Positions 1-9,152 of a stretch of 64,000 nucleotides of DNA are shown in pieces (positions within the stretch are counted from its first letter, which is position 1; the number at the start of each line of letters is the position of its first letter). The notes beneath the pieces were generated by a model. The model did not search any database, was not told the origin of the DNA, and was given only the letters and a program-made list of their open reading frames with translations. This DNA comes from Oscillospiraceae bacterium CM (GTDB taxonomy: Bacteria; Bacillota; Clostridia; Oscillospirales; Oscillospiraceae): the NCBI GenBank assembly GCA_022870705.1, contig CP072107.1:1858501-1922500 (forward strand), written 5' to 3'. A program made the translations under genes and the position numbers.

Positions 1-1193
1 CCACGCCGATTCAGGAAGCGGCTATCCCGCCGCTGCTCGAAGGCCGAGACCTGCTCGGCTGCGCCCAGACCGGGACGGGCAAAACAGCCGCCTTTGCCAT
101 TCCGATTATTCAGCGGCTGTCTCTGGAAAAGAGCGCCGTTAAAGGCCCACGGCATATCAAAGCACTGATCTTGACGCCGACGAGAGAGCTCGCCGTTCAG
201 ATTGACAACAGCTTTTCGGCTTACGGGCGCTTTGCCGGGCTGAAGCACACCGTTATTTATGGCGGCGTTTCACAAAATCCGCAAATCCAGACACTCCAAT
301 TCGGCGTTGACGTTCTTGTTGCCACACCGGGGCGGCTTATTGATCTGATGAACCAAAAATTTGTCGATCTGAGCCATATCGGCTATTTCGTTCTCGACGA
401 AGCCGACCGTATGCTGGACATGGGGTTTCTGCGCGATCTCGAAAAAATCATCCCTGTGCTGCCCACCAATAGGCAGACTATGCTCTTTTCCGCGACAATG
501 CCGCCGGAAATTGAGGCGCTGACGAAAACGATTCTCAAAGACCCTGTCAAGGTGGCGGTAGCGCCTGTATCATCAACAAGCAACGACATCGAGCAGGTCG
601 TCTACCACGTCAACAAAACAAACAAAACCAAGCTGCTGATTCACCTTCTCAAAGATTCTGAAATCGTGTCGGCACTTGTGTTTACGCGGACAAAACACGG
701 TGCCAATCAGCTGACGGAAGCGCTTCGGGCTGCCGGAGAATCGTGCGAGGTCATTCACGCCAACAAGTCTCAGTCCATCCGGCTGCGCGCGTTGGAAAAA
801 TTCAAATCCGGCAAGGCTCGTGTTTTGGTCGCGACGGATATTGTTGCCAGGGGCATTGATATTGCGGAATTATCGCACGTTATTAATTTCAATATCCCGG
901 AGTCACCGGAGGATTACGTGCACAGGATCGGCCGCACCGGCAGGGCCGGGCTGACAGGGACGGCTATCTCTTTTTGCGACAGCCTTGAAAAACGGTCCTT
1001 GGCCAGTATTGAAAAACTTATCGGGAAAACGATACCGGTCGTCGCCGAGCATCCGTTTCCGCTCGATGAAACAAAAGAATCCGAACTATTCAGGGCAACA
1101 GAAAGAACGCAAGCTCATAAAAGATGGCAGCATCATAACGCACGCAGTAAAGGTGGCTCGCGATCTGCTTCCCGGCCGTATAAAGCCAAATAG
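1..1193 (+). CDS. DEAD-box ATP-dependent RNA helicase (RhlE-like), 5' partial
   Basis: The reading frame is open from the window edge, so the N-terminus is missing. It begins inside the Q motif (TPIQ) and continues through Walker A (AQTGTGKT), PTRELAVQ, TPGR, DEAD (VLDEADRMLD), SAT, ATDIVARGID and HRIGRTGRAG, so both RecA-like domains are complete. These are the ATP- and RNA-binding motifs of superfamily 2 helicases that unwind short RNA duplexes in ribosome assembly or RNA decay. The tail after motif VI is short and basic, closer to RhlE than to DbpA or CsdA, which carry extra RNA-binding domains. A start further inside the gene (for example TTG at 171) would remove the Walker A motif and is not believable. 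Family is certain; the subfamily is a judgement. Confidence 0.95.
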   Translation, partial: TPIQEAAIPPLLEGRDLLGCAQTGTGKTAAFAIPIIQRLSLEKSAVKGPRHIKALILTPTRELAVQIDNSFSAYGRFAGLKHTVIYGGVSQNPQIQTLQFGVDVLVATPGRLIDLMNQKFVDLSHIGYFVLDEADRMLDMGFLRDLEKIIPVLPTNRQTMLFSATMPPEIEALTKTILKDPVKVAVAPVSSTSNDIEQVVYHVNKTNKTKLLIHLLKDSEIVSALVFTRTKHGANQLTEALRAAGESCEVIHANKSQSIRLRALEKFKSGKARVLVATDIVARGIDIAELSHVINFNIPESPEDYVHRIGRTGRAGLTGTAISFCDSLEKRSLASIEKLIGKTIPVVAEHPFPLDETKESELFRATERTQAHKRWQHHNARSKGGSRSASRPYKAK

Positions 1194-1216
1194 TAATAAT
1201 CAGAATTTGAGGTGTC

Positions 1217-2050
1217 ATGATGGAGTGGGGCATTGTTGTTGACAGCTGTTGCGATATTATCCCCGAGATTTGTGATGATGTTAAACTTGTATCCGTTCCG
1301 TTAACGATTAATCTGGGCGACAGGAGCTTTTCAGACAACGAAGAGCTGGACATGCCGAGTTTTCTTGAAGATATAAAAGATTATCAGGGGAAAATCGGCA
1401 CAGCAGCGCCGGCTCCGCTCTTGTTCAAGGATGCCTTCGTTAAATCCTGCAAAGCATTTGCCGTAACGCTTTCAAGCAATTTGTCCGGCTCTTATGCCAG
1501 TTCGCTTGTCGGGCAAGAGCTGGCGCAGGAAGAGGGCGCAGAAGTCCATGTCTTCGACTCAAAAAGTGCCTCAGCCGGGGAGGTTTTAATCAGCTTGAAA
1601 ATTGGCGAGATGATCCGCGCGGGAGTCTCCAAACAGACAATCATCGAAAAAATAGACGCCTTTATTCAGCAGATGAAAACCTATTTTGTTTTGGAGAATA
1701 TCGATACGCTGCTTAAAAACGGGAGGATCGGAAAAATAACAGGAAAAATTATTACGGCATTAAATATTAAGCCGATTATGGGATCGGATGGCAACGGCAA
1801 TATTGCTCTTTTCTCTCATGCGCGCGGCGAAAAACAGACCATCGAAAAGCTATCCGATATGATCAGGCTGTCCGGTCGGGATATGACGGGTGAATGCATG
1901 GTCATCGCGCACTGCAACAACATTACACTTGCCGAAAAATTAAAAGGAGCCATCCAGCAGAGGCATTCCTTTAAAGACATTCTGATCGTGCCGACGCGGG
2001 GAATCAGCTCCGTATACGCCAACGACAAGGGTTTGGTGCTGGCGTTTTAG
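1217..2050 (+). CDS. DegV family fatty-acid-binding protein
   Basis: 277 aa, the usual DegV length. It opens with the typical strand and loop (IVVDSCCDI), followed by the TAAPAP-type and SSNLSGSY-type segments that contact the bound fatty acid. In Firmicutes, DegV/FakB proteins bind a single fatty acid and may present it to the kinase FakA for incorporation into phospholipid; no fakA lies in this window, so that role is not shown here. A GAGG Shine-Dalgarno lies just upstream of two adjacent ATG codons (1217 and 1220). The gene follows the helicase by 23 bp and may be cotranscribed with it. Confidence 0.9.
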   Translation: MMEWGIVVDSCCDIIPEICDDVKLVSVPLTINLGDRSFSDNEELDMPSFLEDIKDYQGKIGTAAPAPLLFKDAFVKSCKAFAVTLSSNLSGSYASSLVGQELAQEEGAEVHVFDSKSASAGEVLISLKIGEMIRAGVSKQTIIEKIDAFIQQMKTYFVLENIDTLLKNGRIGKITGKIITALNIKPIMGSDGNGNIALFSHARGEKQTIEKLSDMIRLSGRDMTGECMVIAHCNNITLAEKLKGAIQQRHSFKDILIVPTRGISSVYANDKGLVLAF

Positions 2051-2108
2051 CCGAGACCGCATTTCCCTTTTCAATCTTTTATTAAACGACTGTCAAGGTG
2101 GCCAAGAA

Positions 2109-2573
2109 ATGTCCTATATCGTTGATTTTAACACCGTCTCAACAATCGGCTTGGCGTCTTCGCCGGTGGCGGCGGCTCTGGCCGGTTTGCGCGCAAATGA
2201 AGCCCGTTATCTCATGAATAAATTCAAGCATGCCTTTACTGTAGAACCGGCGGATGAAAGCCAGGCAACGATCGATTATATCAGCACGATATTAAAAAAA
2301 GAGCGTGATATTGTCTTTACAGCCAAGCCTTTGGAAACGTCGCGTTTTCAAGCGGAAAACATCCGCTTTGCCTATGTTTATTATGAGGACGGGCTTGGCG
2401 TTAACGTCATGTACGCGGTTGACGACCCGAAGAAGCGGGCCGTCGGCTTTAAACTGTCCGAGGGAATGGCGGTTCCGAAGGCGCTGGAGGGCAAGTTTAA
2501 GTTTGCCAGTCAGAAGTCAACGCTCGCTGGAACAATCCGTGGCTCGTTTTTTGTCATCAAAGGTGAATATTAA
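2109..2573 (+). CDS. Hypothetical protein, 154 aa
   Basis: I do not recognise a family. The frame starts at ATG after an AAGGTGG Shine-Dalgarno. The N-terminal third contains an Ala/Leu-rich stretch (around residues 15-35), not a clear signal peptide; the rest is mixed charged and beta-like with several Phe-Val-Tyr segments. It sits 58 bp after degV and is closed by a strong terminator, so it probably ends the helicase-degV transcript. Codon use resembles its neighbours, which supports a real gene. Function unknown. Confidence 0.65.
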   Translation: MSYIVDFNTVSTIGLASSPVAAALAGLRANEARYLMNKFKHAFTVEPADESQATIDYISTILKKERDIVFTAKPLETSRFQAENIRFAYVYYEDGLGVNVMYAVDDPKKRAVGFKLSEGMAVPKALEGKFKFASQKSTLAGTIRGSFFVIKGEY

Positions 2574-2606
2574 AGCCCTGCTGCTGAAATCCAAAGCTTT
2601 GACGAT

Positions 2607-2649
2607 ATACCCGGGCCGACAAGCACACCTTGTCGGCCCGGGTATTTTA
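2607..2649 (+). terminator. Rho-independent terminator after the degV group
   Basis: A 17-bp perfect stem (2607-2623 with 2629-2645) with a 5-nt loop, followed by TTTT on the plus strand. Confidence 0.9.
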
Positions 2650-2731
2650 AGCGTCTTTTATAAACTTCTATCATCATAATCAGTCCCAGCAAAAGGCCTG
2701 ATGATATCATTGGTCATGCAGCATTTGACTG

Positions 2732-4474
2732 TTAAGCCTGCTTCCCCATACTCCACTGCTTATACCCCAAGATCAGCTTGTCGGCGACCTCCTGTGCATC
2801 TTTGAGATGCTGCGCATCATCGGGATTGCCGAGAATCGTGCCGTCTGATAGGATAACCGTTCCGTCATAGCCGCCGAACAGATTGCGGCCCATAAAGTTC
2901 TTTGAATAGTCGTTTTCGTCGAGGCCTAATAAGAATGCCAGCGTCGGCAGCATATCAACCTGACCACCGATTTTATCGATTTTGGCGCCTTCAAGCCCGG
3001 GCATATATATGATATACGGGATTCGCTTCTGATTGTCCGGCAGGCTTGACGCGCAGTATTTATGCACGCCCTCATGATCCCCGTATATAACGACAGCCGT
3101 GTTTTTTAATAAGCCCTTGTCATCGAGCTCTTTGATAAAATCACCAATGCACCGGTCGGTGTAATGGATACTCTGCAGATACTTCGTGTCGTCATTATTT
3201 TCTTTGAACGTGAGCGTTTGATCCGGCGCTTCAATCGTAAAAGGGACGTGTGACGTGATGGTGATGGCGAACAGGAGATATGGATTTTTGAGCCCCTCAA
3301 TCTCCTTAACGGATTGCGTGAAAAGCGACGCGTCGAGAATACCAAGCCCGGTACTTTCTTTATTGTCGAAATGATCTTCGCTGATGTAATCATCGAAACC
3401 CAGATTGGGGTAGGCAACGTCCCTGTTCCAAAAGGTTTTGACGTCGCCATGTATGGCGACAGCCGTATAGCCCTCGTTCTTAACGAGCTTTTCAAGCGAC
3501 TGATAGGGGTTTGTCCCATACCGGACAAATGCGCTGCCTATTTTGACGGGATAGAGCGATGCGTTGAAGAGCAGCTCGGCATCAGAGCTGTTGCCGTCCC
3601 TCGACTGCTCGTGAATATTGCTGAAATACAGGCTGTCATCCAATAAGGCGTTCAAGTTCGGCGTAATCTCCTGCCCTTCAAACGATGCGTCAATCACAAA
3701 GTTCTCAAGTGATTCAACTTGAATAACGATGATGTTTTTCCCTTCCAATAGACCGCGCAGGTTTTCATATTGCGGGTCCGCCGCCATGTATTTTTGGTTG
3801 TCTTCAAACCAATTGTCAATAAACGCCCTGTCCTCATCATTGAGTGTATACGCCTTTTCCACGCCGTAATTATAAATGTTATACATAAAGTCTCCCAGCG
3901 GGGACATATAGCGCGGATATTCATCGACATTGCAAGAATAAAAGGCTTCCTGAAAGCGATTGAACTGCATGCCCATCGCCACAAGGCTTGACGCGGCCGC
4001 GACGAGAAACACCGCCGCTTTGAAGAGAAAGAGGCGCTCTTTGACTGGCGGACTTTTCATTTTTTTAATCAGGAGGAAGGCAACAAGCGGCAAGTCGAGA
4101 AAGAGCAGAAAATCCGTCGCTTTCAAAAGGAAGACAGCGCTTTGATCGAGACCGCCGATAACATTGGCGGTCGATAATATCATGTAAATGGTCAGCAAAT
4201 GGCCATAGGCGCGGCAATACAGAAGATCGGCAAAAAACAAGGCGGAAACAAAGACATCGGCAATCAAAAGATATATGTACTGCGCCTTCTTTTTCAGCAG
4301 CAGGGAAAAAGACAGTAAAAAGATGGCCGGTGCCAGAATATAAAAATCAAAACGTAATGTCTGAAGCGTCGCCGGGCTCAAATGATAAATAGTGACCAGT
4401 ACAAAATACGATTTGATGATGACTATCGCGAAAACGACAAGCCATGCCGGATCGCATTTTTTAATGAAACGCAT
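2732..4474 (-). CDS. LTA synthase-like membrane sulfatase-fold phosphotransferase
   Basis: 580 aa from the ATG at 4474, chosen because AAAGAGG lies 6-7 nt upstream; the frame stays open to 4549 but without a Shine-Dalgarno. About five hydrophobic segments fill the first 200 residues, followed by an extracellular alkaline-phosphatase/sulfatase-type domain with IVIQVESLE, HGD...W.R and YGDHEG, the metal and substrate ligands of LtaS. LtaS-like enzymes move glycerol-phosphate from phosphatidylglycerol onto lipoteichoic acid or similar polymers at the outer membrane face. The nucleophile segment reads GNSSDAE where staphylococcal LtaS has GKTSDSE, so Ser296 sits where the catalytic Thr is expected. 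The exact polymer is unknown. It is transcribed away from the pab operon. Confidence 0.88.
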   Translation of the reverse strand: MRFIKKCDPAWLVVFAIVIIKSYFVLVTIYHLSPATLQTLRFDFYILAPAIFLLSFSLLLKKKAQYIYLLIADVFVSALFFADLLYCRAYGHLLTIYMILSTANVIGGLDQSAVFLLKATDFLLFLDLPLVAFLLIKKMKSPPVKERLFLFKAAVFLVAAASSLVAMGMQFNRFQEAFYSCNVDEYPRYMSPLGDFMYNIYNYGVEKAYTLNDEDRAFIDNWFEDNQKYMAADPQYENLRGLLEGKNIIVIQVESLENFVIDASFEGQEITPNLNALLDDSLYFSNIHEQSRDGNSSDAELLFNASLYPVKIGSAFVRYGTNPYQSLEKLVKNEGYTAVAIHGDVKTFWNRDVAYPNLGFDDYISEDHFDNKESTGLGILDASLFTQSVKEIEGLKNPYLLFAITITSHVPFTIEAPDQTLTFKENNDDTKYLQSIHYTDRCIGDFIKELDDKGLLKNTAVVIYGDHEGVHKYCASSLPDNQKRIPYIIYMPGLEGAKIDKIGGQVDMLPTLAFLLGLDENDYSKNFMGRNLFGGYDGTVILSDGTILGNPDDAQHLKDAQEVADKLILGYKQWSMGKQA

Positions 4475-4637
4475 GATTGACCTCTTTCTGTATCGGTAGC
4501 TGAAAAACAGTAATTTGGCGTTACGGCACTTCGGAAAATATTTTAACAAAAAACCAGCCGATAATATATATCAAAATTTGCTAACTTTCGGCTGTTCTCT
4601 ATAGGCAAAGCAACTTAGCGTCACCACCAAGTGTTGG

Positions 4638-4666
4638 TTTACATCATGCATGAAATATCGTATAAT
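4638..4666 (+). promoter_or_regulatory. Sigma-A type promoter of the pab operon
   Basis: TTTACA, 17-bp spacer, TATAAT. The predicted transcript begins near 4673, which supports the pabA start at 4719 and excludes in-frame starts further upstream. Confidence 0.8.
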
Positions 4667-4718
4667 CATTAAAATACGAATGAGCGCTTGTCCGTTAAAC
4701 CCAGACAAAGGTGACATC

Positions 4719-5297
4719 ATGTTTTTAATGATCGATAATTATGACAGCTTTACGTACAATTTAGTGCGTTATCTGGAGGAACTGGACGAGGAGGTCCATG
4801 TCGCCAGAAACGATAAGATAACGCTTTCAGAAATTGACCGGCTGCAGCCGCTGGGCATCATCATTTCACCGGGCCCCAAAACGCCGAAGGAGGCCGGTCT
4901 CTCCCTTGATATCATCCGCACGTTTAAAGGCCGCATTCCCATTTTGGGTATCTGCCTTGGCCATCAGGCAATTGGCTATGCGTTCGGGGCACGTGTCGTC
5001 CGGGCGGACAAGCCGATGCATGGCAAAATCTCCGTTGTGGAGCACGATGGGGCCGGTGTCTATGTCGGGATTAAAAATCCCCTGAGCGTCACGCGCTATC
5101 ACTCGCTCATCGTCGACAGAGAGACTGTGCCGGATTGCCTGAAGGTGACCTGCCGGACGCACGACGGCGTTATCATGGGGCTGCGACACTTAGATTACCT
5201 GATCGAGGGCATACAGTTTCACCCGGAGGCCGAATTGACCGAGTGCGGGCATGCTATCATCAAAAACTTTATCGAACTGTGCAGGGTAAAGCCATGA
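4719..5297 (+). CDS. pabA: Aminodeoxychorismate/anthranilate synthase glutamine amidotransferase subunit
   Basis: 192 aa, class I glutamine amidotransferase. It starts MFLMIDNYDSFTYN, has the nucleophile elbow GICLGHQ (catalytic Cys) and the His-Glu pair in QFHPEAE. It supplies ammonia from glutamine to the synthase subunit. The start at 4719 has AAAGGTGA upstream and falls after the promoter. Its stop overlaps the next start (ATGA), so translation is coupled. Such proteins can serve both folate (PabA) and tryptophan (TrpG) synthesis; the adjacent pabB and pabC, and the absence of trp genes, point to folate. Confidence 0.93.
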   Translation: MFLMIDNYDSFTYNLVRYLEELDEEVHVARNDKITLSEIDRLQPLGIIISPGPKTPKEAGLSLDIIRTFKGRIPILGICLGHQAIGYAFGARVVRADKPMHGKISVVEHDGAGVYVGIKNPLSVTRYHSLIVDRETVPDCLKVTCRTHDGVIMGLRHLDYLIEGIQFHPEAELTECGHAIIKNFIELCRVKP

Positions 5298-6640
5298 AAA
5301 TCGTTGTAAAGGAACTCATGACCAGCCTTGACGCGTTTGATATCTATTCGCTTTACAAGGACGAGAAGGACATAATTTTTCTCGACAGCAGCCTGAAAAA
5401 CGAATACGGCCGATATTCCATTCTCGGGCTCAATCCCTTCGCCGTATTAAAAGGGCGTCATCGGCAATGTGAATTAAACGGCAAGGCTTTTGACGGCGAT
5501 GTTTTCGATGAACTCAGCCGCCTTCTGCGGGCGTACCACATCGAGCATGATACCGACCTCCCCATTGCCGGTGGCTGCCTTGGGTATTTCTCTTATGACC
5601 TCGGGCTTGACCTGGAGGAGATAAAAACAACGTCTCAAGAAGATGTCGTTTTGCCGCACTTCTATTTTGTGTTTTACGATAACCTCATCGTCTTTGACCA
5701 CGCCCAAAGCAGAACTTTCGTCACAGCCTGCGGCCGCCTGCGGGATGCTCATGACAGTATCGGCGCCATCGAAACGGCCGTCTCCGCGGCAAGTCCCGTT
5801 GTCTACCACGACAGGCAGCAAGCACCCGCTCCCTTTATATCGTCCTTGACGAAGCCCGCCTATCTGGCGGCCATTCGCCGAATGATCGATTATATTTTGG
5901 CCGGTGACATTTATATCGCCAATCTGACGCAGCGCCTTTATTGCGAAACGACACGTGAGACGTATGACATATACAGGGACCTGCGAAAGGCCAATCCCGC
6001 GCCTTTCGCCGCCCTCATGCGGCTCGACGGCTTTGACGTCATCTCCTCCTCCCCCGAGCGGTTTCTGAAAATCCGTGACAACTGCGTCGAGACACGACCC
6101 ATCAAGGGAACGCGCCCGCGCGGGGCAACGCCAGCAGAAGACGAAAAAAACAAAGCGGCGCTGGCGGCCAGTGAAAAAGACAAAGCCGAGCTTCTCATGA
6201 TCGTCGACCTCGAGCGCAACGACTTAAGCAAGGTCTGCCAGGCGCATTCCGTCGCGGTCACAGAGCTGTATAAAATCGAAGCCTACAGCACCGTCTTCCA
6301 CCTCGTCTCCACCATCACAGGCCGCTTAAAAGACGGCGTTGACGCCGTACACGGCATGCAGGCCTGCTTCCCCGGCGGCTCCATCACCGGAACGCCGAAA
6401 ATTCGCGCGATGGAAATCATCGACGAGCTGGAGGGGCTCAAAAGAGCCCTCTATACCGGCTGTATCGGCTATTTCTCGTTTGACGGCAACGCCGATTTTA
6501 ATATTGTCATCCGGACGATTCTCAAGAAAGGCAGTGATGCGTATCTGGGCGTCGGTGGGGGTATTACGTGCGATTCAGACCCCGAGGCCGAGTACCAGGA
6601 GTGCCTGGACAAGGCAAAAGCATTGCTGAACGTTTTGTGA
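5294..6640 (+). CDS. pabB: Aminodeoxychorismate synthase component I
   Basis: 448 aa, chorismate-utilising enzyme that converts chorismate and ammonia to 4-amino-4-deoxychorismate for p-aminobenzoate and folate. The C-terminal catalytic domain shows PIKGTRPRG (the PIKGT motif with the catalytic Lys typical of PabB, rather than the PIAGT of TrpE), DLERNDLSKVC and GGSITGTPKIRAMEII. The ATG at 5294 overlaps the pabA stop by 4 nt. The frame runs further upstream inside pabA but that part is out-of-frame pabA sequence. Confidence 0.93.
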   Translation: MKIVVKELMTSLDAFDIYSLYKDEKDIIFLDSSLKNEYGRYSILGLNPFAVLKGRHRQCELNGKAFDGDVFDELSRLLRAYHIEHDTDLPIAGGCLGYFSYDLGLDLEEIKTTSQEDVVLPHFYFVFYDNLIVFDHAQSRTFVTACGRLRDAHDSIGAIETAVSAASPVVYHDRQQAPAPFISSLTKPAYLAAIRRMIDYILAGDIYIANLTQRLYCETTRETYDIYRDLRKANPAPFAALMRLDGFDVISSSPERFLKIRDNCVETRPIKGTRPRGATPAEDEKNKAALAASEKDKAELLMIVDLERNDLSKVCQAHSVAVTELYKIEAYSTVFHLVSTITGRLKDGVDAVHGMQACFPGGSITGTPKIRAMEIIDELEGLKRALYTGCIGYFSFDGNADFNIVIRTILKKGSDAYLGVGGGITCDSDPEAEYQECLDKAKALLNVL

Positions 6641-6641
6641 T

Positions 6642-7394
6642 ATGATCTTCGTCAACGGTCAGCCCAGCGCAAGCGGGCAAATTGCCCTCGACAGCGGCTA
6701 CAGCTTCGGCCGCGGTGTTTTCGAGACGATTCTCGTTAAAGAAAAGCCGCTTTTCTTAACGCGCCATTTGGAGCGTTTGCACAGCGGCCTACACGTTTTA
6801 AACGTCAAAAACGATGTTTCGGAACAGGGCATTTTAGATCTTTTAGCACGCCACGATATCAAAAACTGCGTCTTGAAAATTATCGCCACGGAGAAAAACA
6901 TCGTGCTTACGACGCGCGATAACCCCTACCGGGCGGAAGATTACAAACACGGCTTCAAGGTTCGTTTAAGCCACCTTAGGCGCAATGCGCACAGCCACAC
7001 GACGTATATAAAATCCCTAAATTATTCGGATAACCTGCTTGAGCGGGAGAAGGCCGCCGAAGCCGGTTATGACGAGGTGTTGTTCTTCAATACATCACAG
7101 GAGCTCTCTGAAGGCAGTGTCTCAAACGTTTTCATCGTGCAAAACGGCAAGCTCATGACGCCCAACGTCGCCTGCGGCCTGCTGGACGGTATTGTTCGGC
7201 GCTGGGTCACAGAAAACTTTGAGGTTTCGGAAGACCGCCTGATGATTGATACGCTCATGACGGCGCAGGAAGTCTTTTTGACAAACAGCATCATGGGCGT
7301 TATGCCCGTTACCGCCATCGGCGGAACGGTTTTTGGTCTCGGTCCCGTCACCGAAACGGTCCGGTCATTTTACGAGCAGGCCATCCGTCTCTAG
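6642..7394 (+). CDS. pabC: 4-amino-4-deoxychorismate lyase (class IV aminotransferase fold)
   Basis: 250 aa, PLP enzyme of the branched-chain-aminotransferase/ADC-lyase fold. The PLP lysine is in YIKSLNYS, followed by EGSVSNVF, which binds the cofactor phosphate. It completes p-aminobenzoate synthesis by removing pyruvate. It starts 1 nt after the pabB stop. The last 30 nt overlap the convergent methyltransferase gene. The fold is shared with D-amino acid and branched-chain aminotransferases; the call rests on the pabA-pabB context. Confidence 0.9.
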   Translation: MIFVNGQPSASGQIALDSGYSFGRGVFETILVKEKPLFLTRHLERLHSGLHVLNVKNDVSEQGILDLLARHDIKNCVLKIIATEKNIVLTTRDNPYRAEDYKHGFKVRLSHLRRNAHSHTTYIKSLNYSDNLLEREKAAEAGYDEVLFFNTSQELSEGSVSNVFIVQNGKLMTPNVACGLLDGIVRRWVTENFEVSEDRLMIDTLMTAQEVFLTNSIMGVMPVTAIGGTVFGLGPVTETVRSFYEQAIRL

Positions 7395-7973
7395 ACGCGG
7401 CGCACGCACGCCCGTCACGGCATAAAACGCCGCGCTGACGGCCGTTTCTTCCGTCTCGGAATAGCCTGCCGCTTTCAGCAGTGCGTGGCAACGGTCGGCC
7501 GGAAGCCGATGCTGCAACGGCGGGCCAAACCCCTGATCTGTCGCGTTAAAATCAATAACCGCAATTTTTCCGCCCGGGCGGCAAATTCTGAAGGTCTCGG
7601 CAAGAATTTTCTCCGGCTGGGCCACCTCATGCAAGACCGTACAAAGCAGCACAAAATTAACAGACTGATCGCCAAGTGCCAGCTCGACACCGTTTGTCGG
7701 GATTGTCATGATGTTTTTCCGGCCGCTCTCCTGCGCCCGGCGCGCAACCTCATGGAGCATGGCCTCCGATATGTCGATGGCGTAAATTACAGCGCCGCTG
7801 CCGCCGATATCTGCTGCCGGCAGTGTAAAAACCCCTGTCCCGCAGCCGATGTCCGCTAGGCTGTCGCCTTGCTTATAACCCAGCTTTATAAGCGTTTGGC
7901 GCGGGGCGAGCAGGCGTATGCGCGCTTCATTGTCAAGCTTTTTCATGTTGACGGGATCAAATGGCTGCGTCAT
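7365..7973 (-). CDS. Class I SAM-dependent methyltransferase
   Basis: 202 aa with the SAM-binding motif I LADIGCGTGVFTLPAA, a motif II acidic residue (YAIDIS) and LCTVLHEV, as in UbiE/Methyltransf_11 proteins. Substrate unknown. ATG at 7973 follows GAGGAAG. It converges on pabC with a 30-nt overlap and no terminator between them, so the two transcripts are partly antisense. Confidence 0.85.
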   Translation of the reverse strand: MTQPFDPVNMKKLDNEARIRLLAPRQTLIKLGYKQGDSLADIGCGTGVFTLPAADIGGSGAVIYAIDISEAMLHEVARRAQESGRKNIMTIPTNGVELALGDQSVNFVLLCTVLHEVAQPEKILAETFRICRPGGKIAVIDFNATDQGFGPPLQHRLPADRCHALLKAAGYSETEETAVSAAFYAVTGVRAPRLETDGLLVK

Positions 7974-8048
7974 GGCTTTCTTCCTCTGATTCTGTTTTAT
8001 TTTCCTAGGATAACATTCTTTCGAGATGAACGATGTGACAGCTTCACG

Positions 8049-9035
8049 TTAAGCGCCTAAAAGCACGTATTGTACGGCAAGAGACGAGGCGGCGAGGATA
8101 ACCCAACAGATAAATCCGAGCAGGATGGGCTTACCGCCGCTTTTGACAAGCTTGGGCAGATTTGTATTCAGGCCGATGGCCGCCATGGCCATGACAATGG
8201 CAAACTTTCCGGCCTGAGACAAAGCCGCATATATGGCGCTATTAAGCGGTATAAACGTGCTGATGACGGATGCGGCAAGGAAGCCAAGCACAAACCATGG
8301 GAATATTTTTCGGATGCTGTAGCTGCCGTCACGTTTCGTCTTACGGGCAGTGTAGATTGCCAGCACCAGCGTAACGGGGACGATCATCAGCGTCCGCGTG
8401 AGCTTGACGATGACGGCGAGTCTTCCCGCTGCATCGCTGAACGTATAACCAGCGGCGAGGACGGACGAGGTGTCGTTGATGGCGGTGCCCGCCCACAGCC
8501 CGAAGGTGTGGTCGCTCATCGCGAAGACATGCCCGAGAATTGGGAACAAAAAGGCGGCAATGACGTTAAAAAGAAAGATTGTTGAAATGGCATGCGCCAC
8601 CTCCGCGTCGTCGGCGTCAATCACGGGTGCCGTCGCGGCGATGGCTGAGCCGCCGCAGATGGCCGTGCCAACACCCACCAGCGTATTGATCTTGCCGTCA
8701 AGCTTCAGCGCCTTACCGACAAGATAGGCTGTTAAAAATGCCGCCGTGAGCGTGAAGACCATGAGGACAAGCGTCTGCACACCGGCGTTAAAAACGTTGA
8801 AAAGATTCATGCTGAATCCGAGTAAAATGATGGCATATTGCAGGATTTTTTTTGACGTGTATTTGACACCTGCATCAAAAACGGCTGGTCTTCTCCAAAA
8901 GGCAAGAACCATACCGAATAAAATTCCAAGCACGGGGCTGCCGATCACAGGCACAAAAGCGCCAAGCAGCCAAGCGGGAATGGCTATGATGGCCGCAAGG
9001 GCGATACCAGGAAGCTTTTCAAGGGCGTTTTTCAT
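8049..9035 (-). CDS. YeiH/UPF0324 family membrane transporter (putative sulfate exporter family)
   Basis: 328 aa, about ten hydrophobic segments. It carries the family signatures CGGSAIAATAPVI near residue 110 and GTAINDTSSV. The family is named a putative sulfate exporter and its substrate is not firmly established. An AAGGAG site lies 9 nt before the ATG at 9035; the in-frame ATG at 9044 would sit directly on that site, so 9035 is preferred. The promoter contains a Crp/Fnr-type palindrome and the next gene upstream encodes a Crp/Fnr protein on the same strand. Confidence 0.88.
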   Translation of the reverse strand: MKNALEKLPGIALAAIIAIPAWLLGAFVPVIGSPVLGILFGMVLAFWRRPAVFDAGVKYTSKKILQYAIILLGFSMNLFNVFNAGVQTLVLMVFTLTAAFLTAYLVGKALKLDGKINTLVGVGTAICGGSAIAATAPVIDADDAEVAHAISTIFLFNVIAAFLFPILGHVFAMSDHTFGLWAGTAINDTSSVLAAGYTFSDAAGRLAVIVKLTRTLMIVPVTLVLAIYTARKTKRDGSYSIRKIFPWFVLGFLAASVISTFIPLNSAIYAALSQAGKFAIVMAMAAIGLNTNLPKLVKSGGKPILLGFICWVILAASSLAVQYVLLGA

Positions 9036-9085
9036 CCATGTCATCTCCTTTGCGCCATTATAAGCTTTGATTTCGCATAAGTAAA

Positions 9086-9114
9086 ATAAAAATGTCGCGC
9101 ACGACACTTGTCAA
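9086..9114 (-). promoter_or_regulatory. Promoter of the YeiH gene with an internal Crp/Fnr-type palindrome
   Basis: On the minus strand: TTGACA (9114-9109), 17-bp spacer, TTTTAT (9091-9086). Inside the spacer lies TGTCG-N4-CGACA (9093-9106), with the 14-bp spacing of Fnr-type sites. A protein bound there would cover the region between -35 and -10, so repression is the simplest reading. Confidence 0.6.
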
Positions 9115-9118
9115 TTAA

Positions 9119-9147
9119 CGAAAAACGGGGGCGCCCTGCGCCCCCGT
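9119..9147 (-). terminator. Terminator after the Crp/Fnr gene
   Basis: 10-bp GC-rich stem (9125-9134 with 9138-9147) followed on the minus strand by TTTTT. Confidence 0.85.
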
Positions 9148-9152
9148 CGTAA

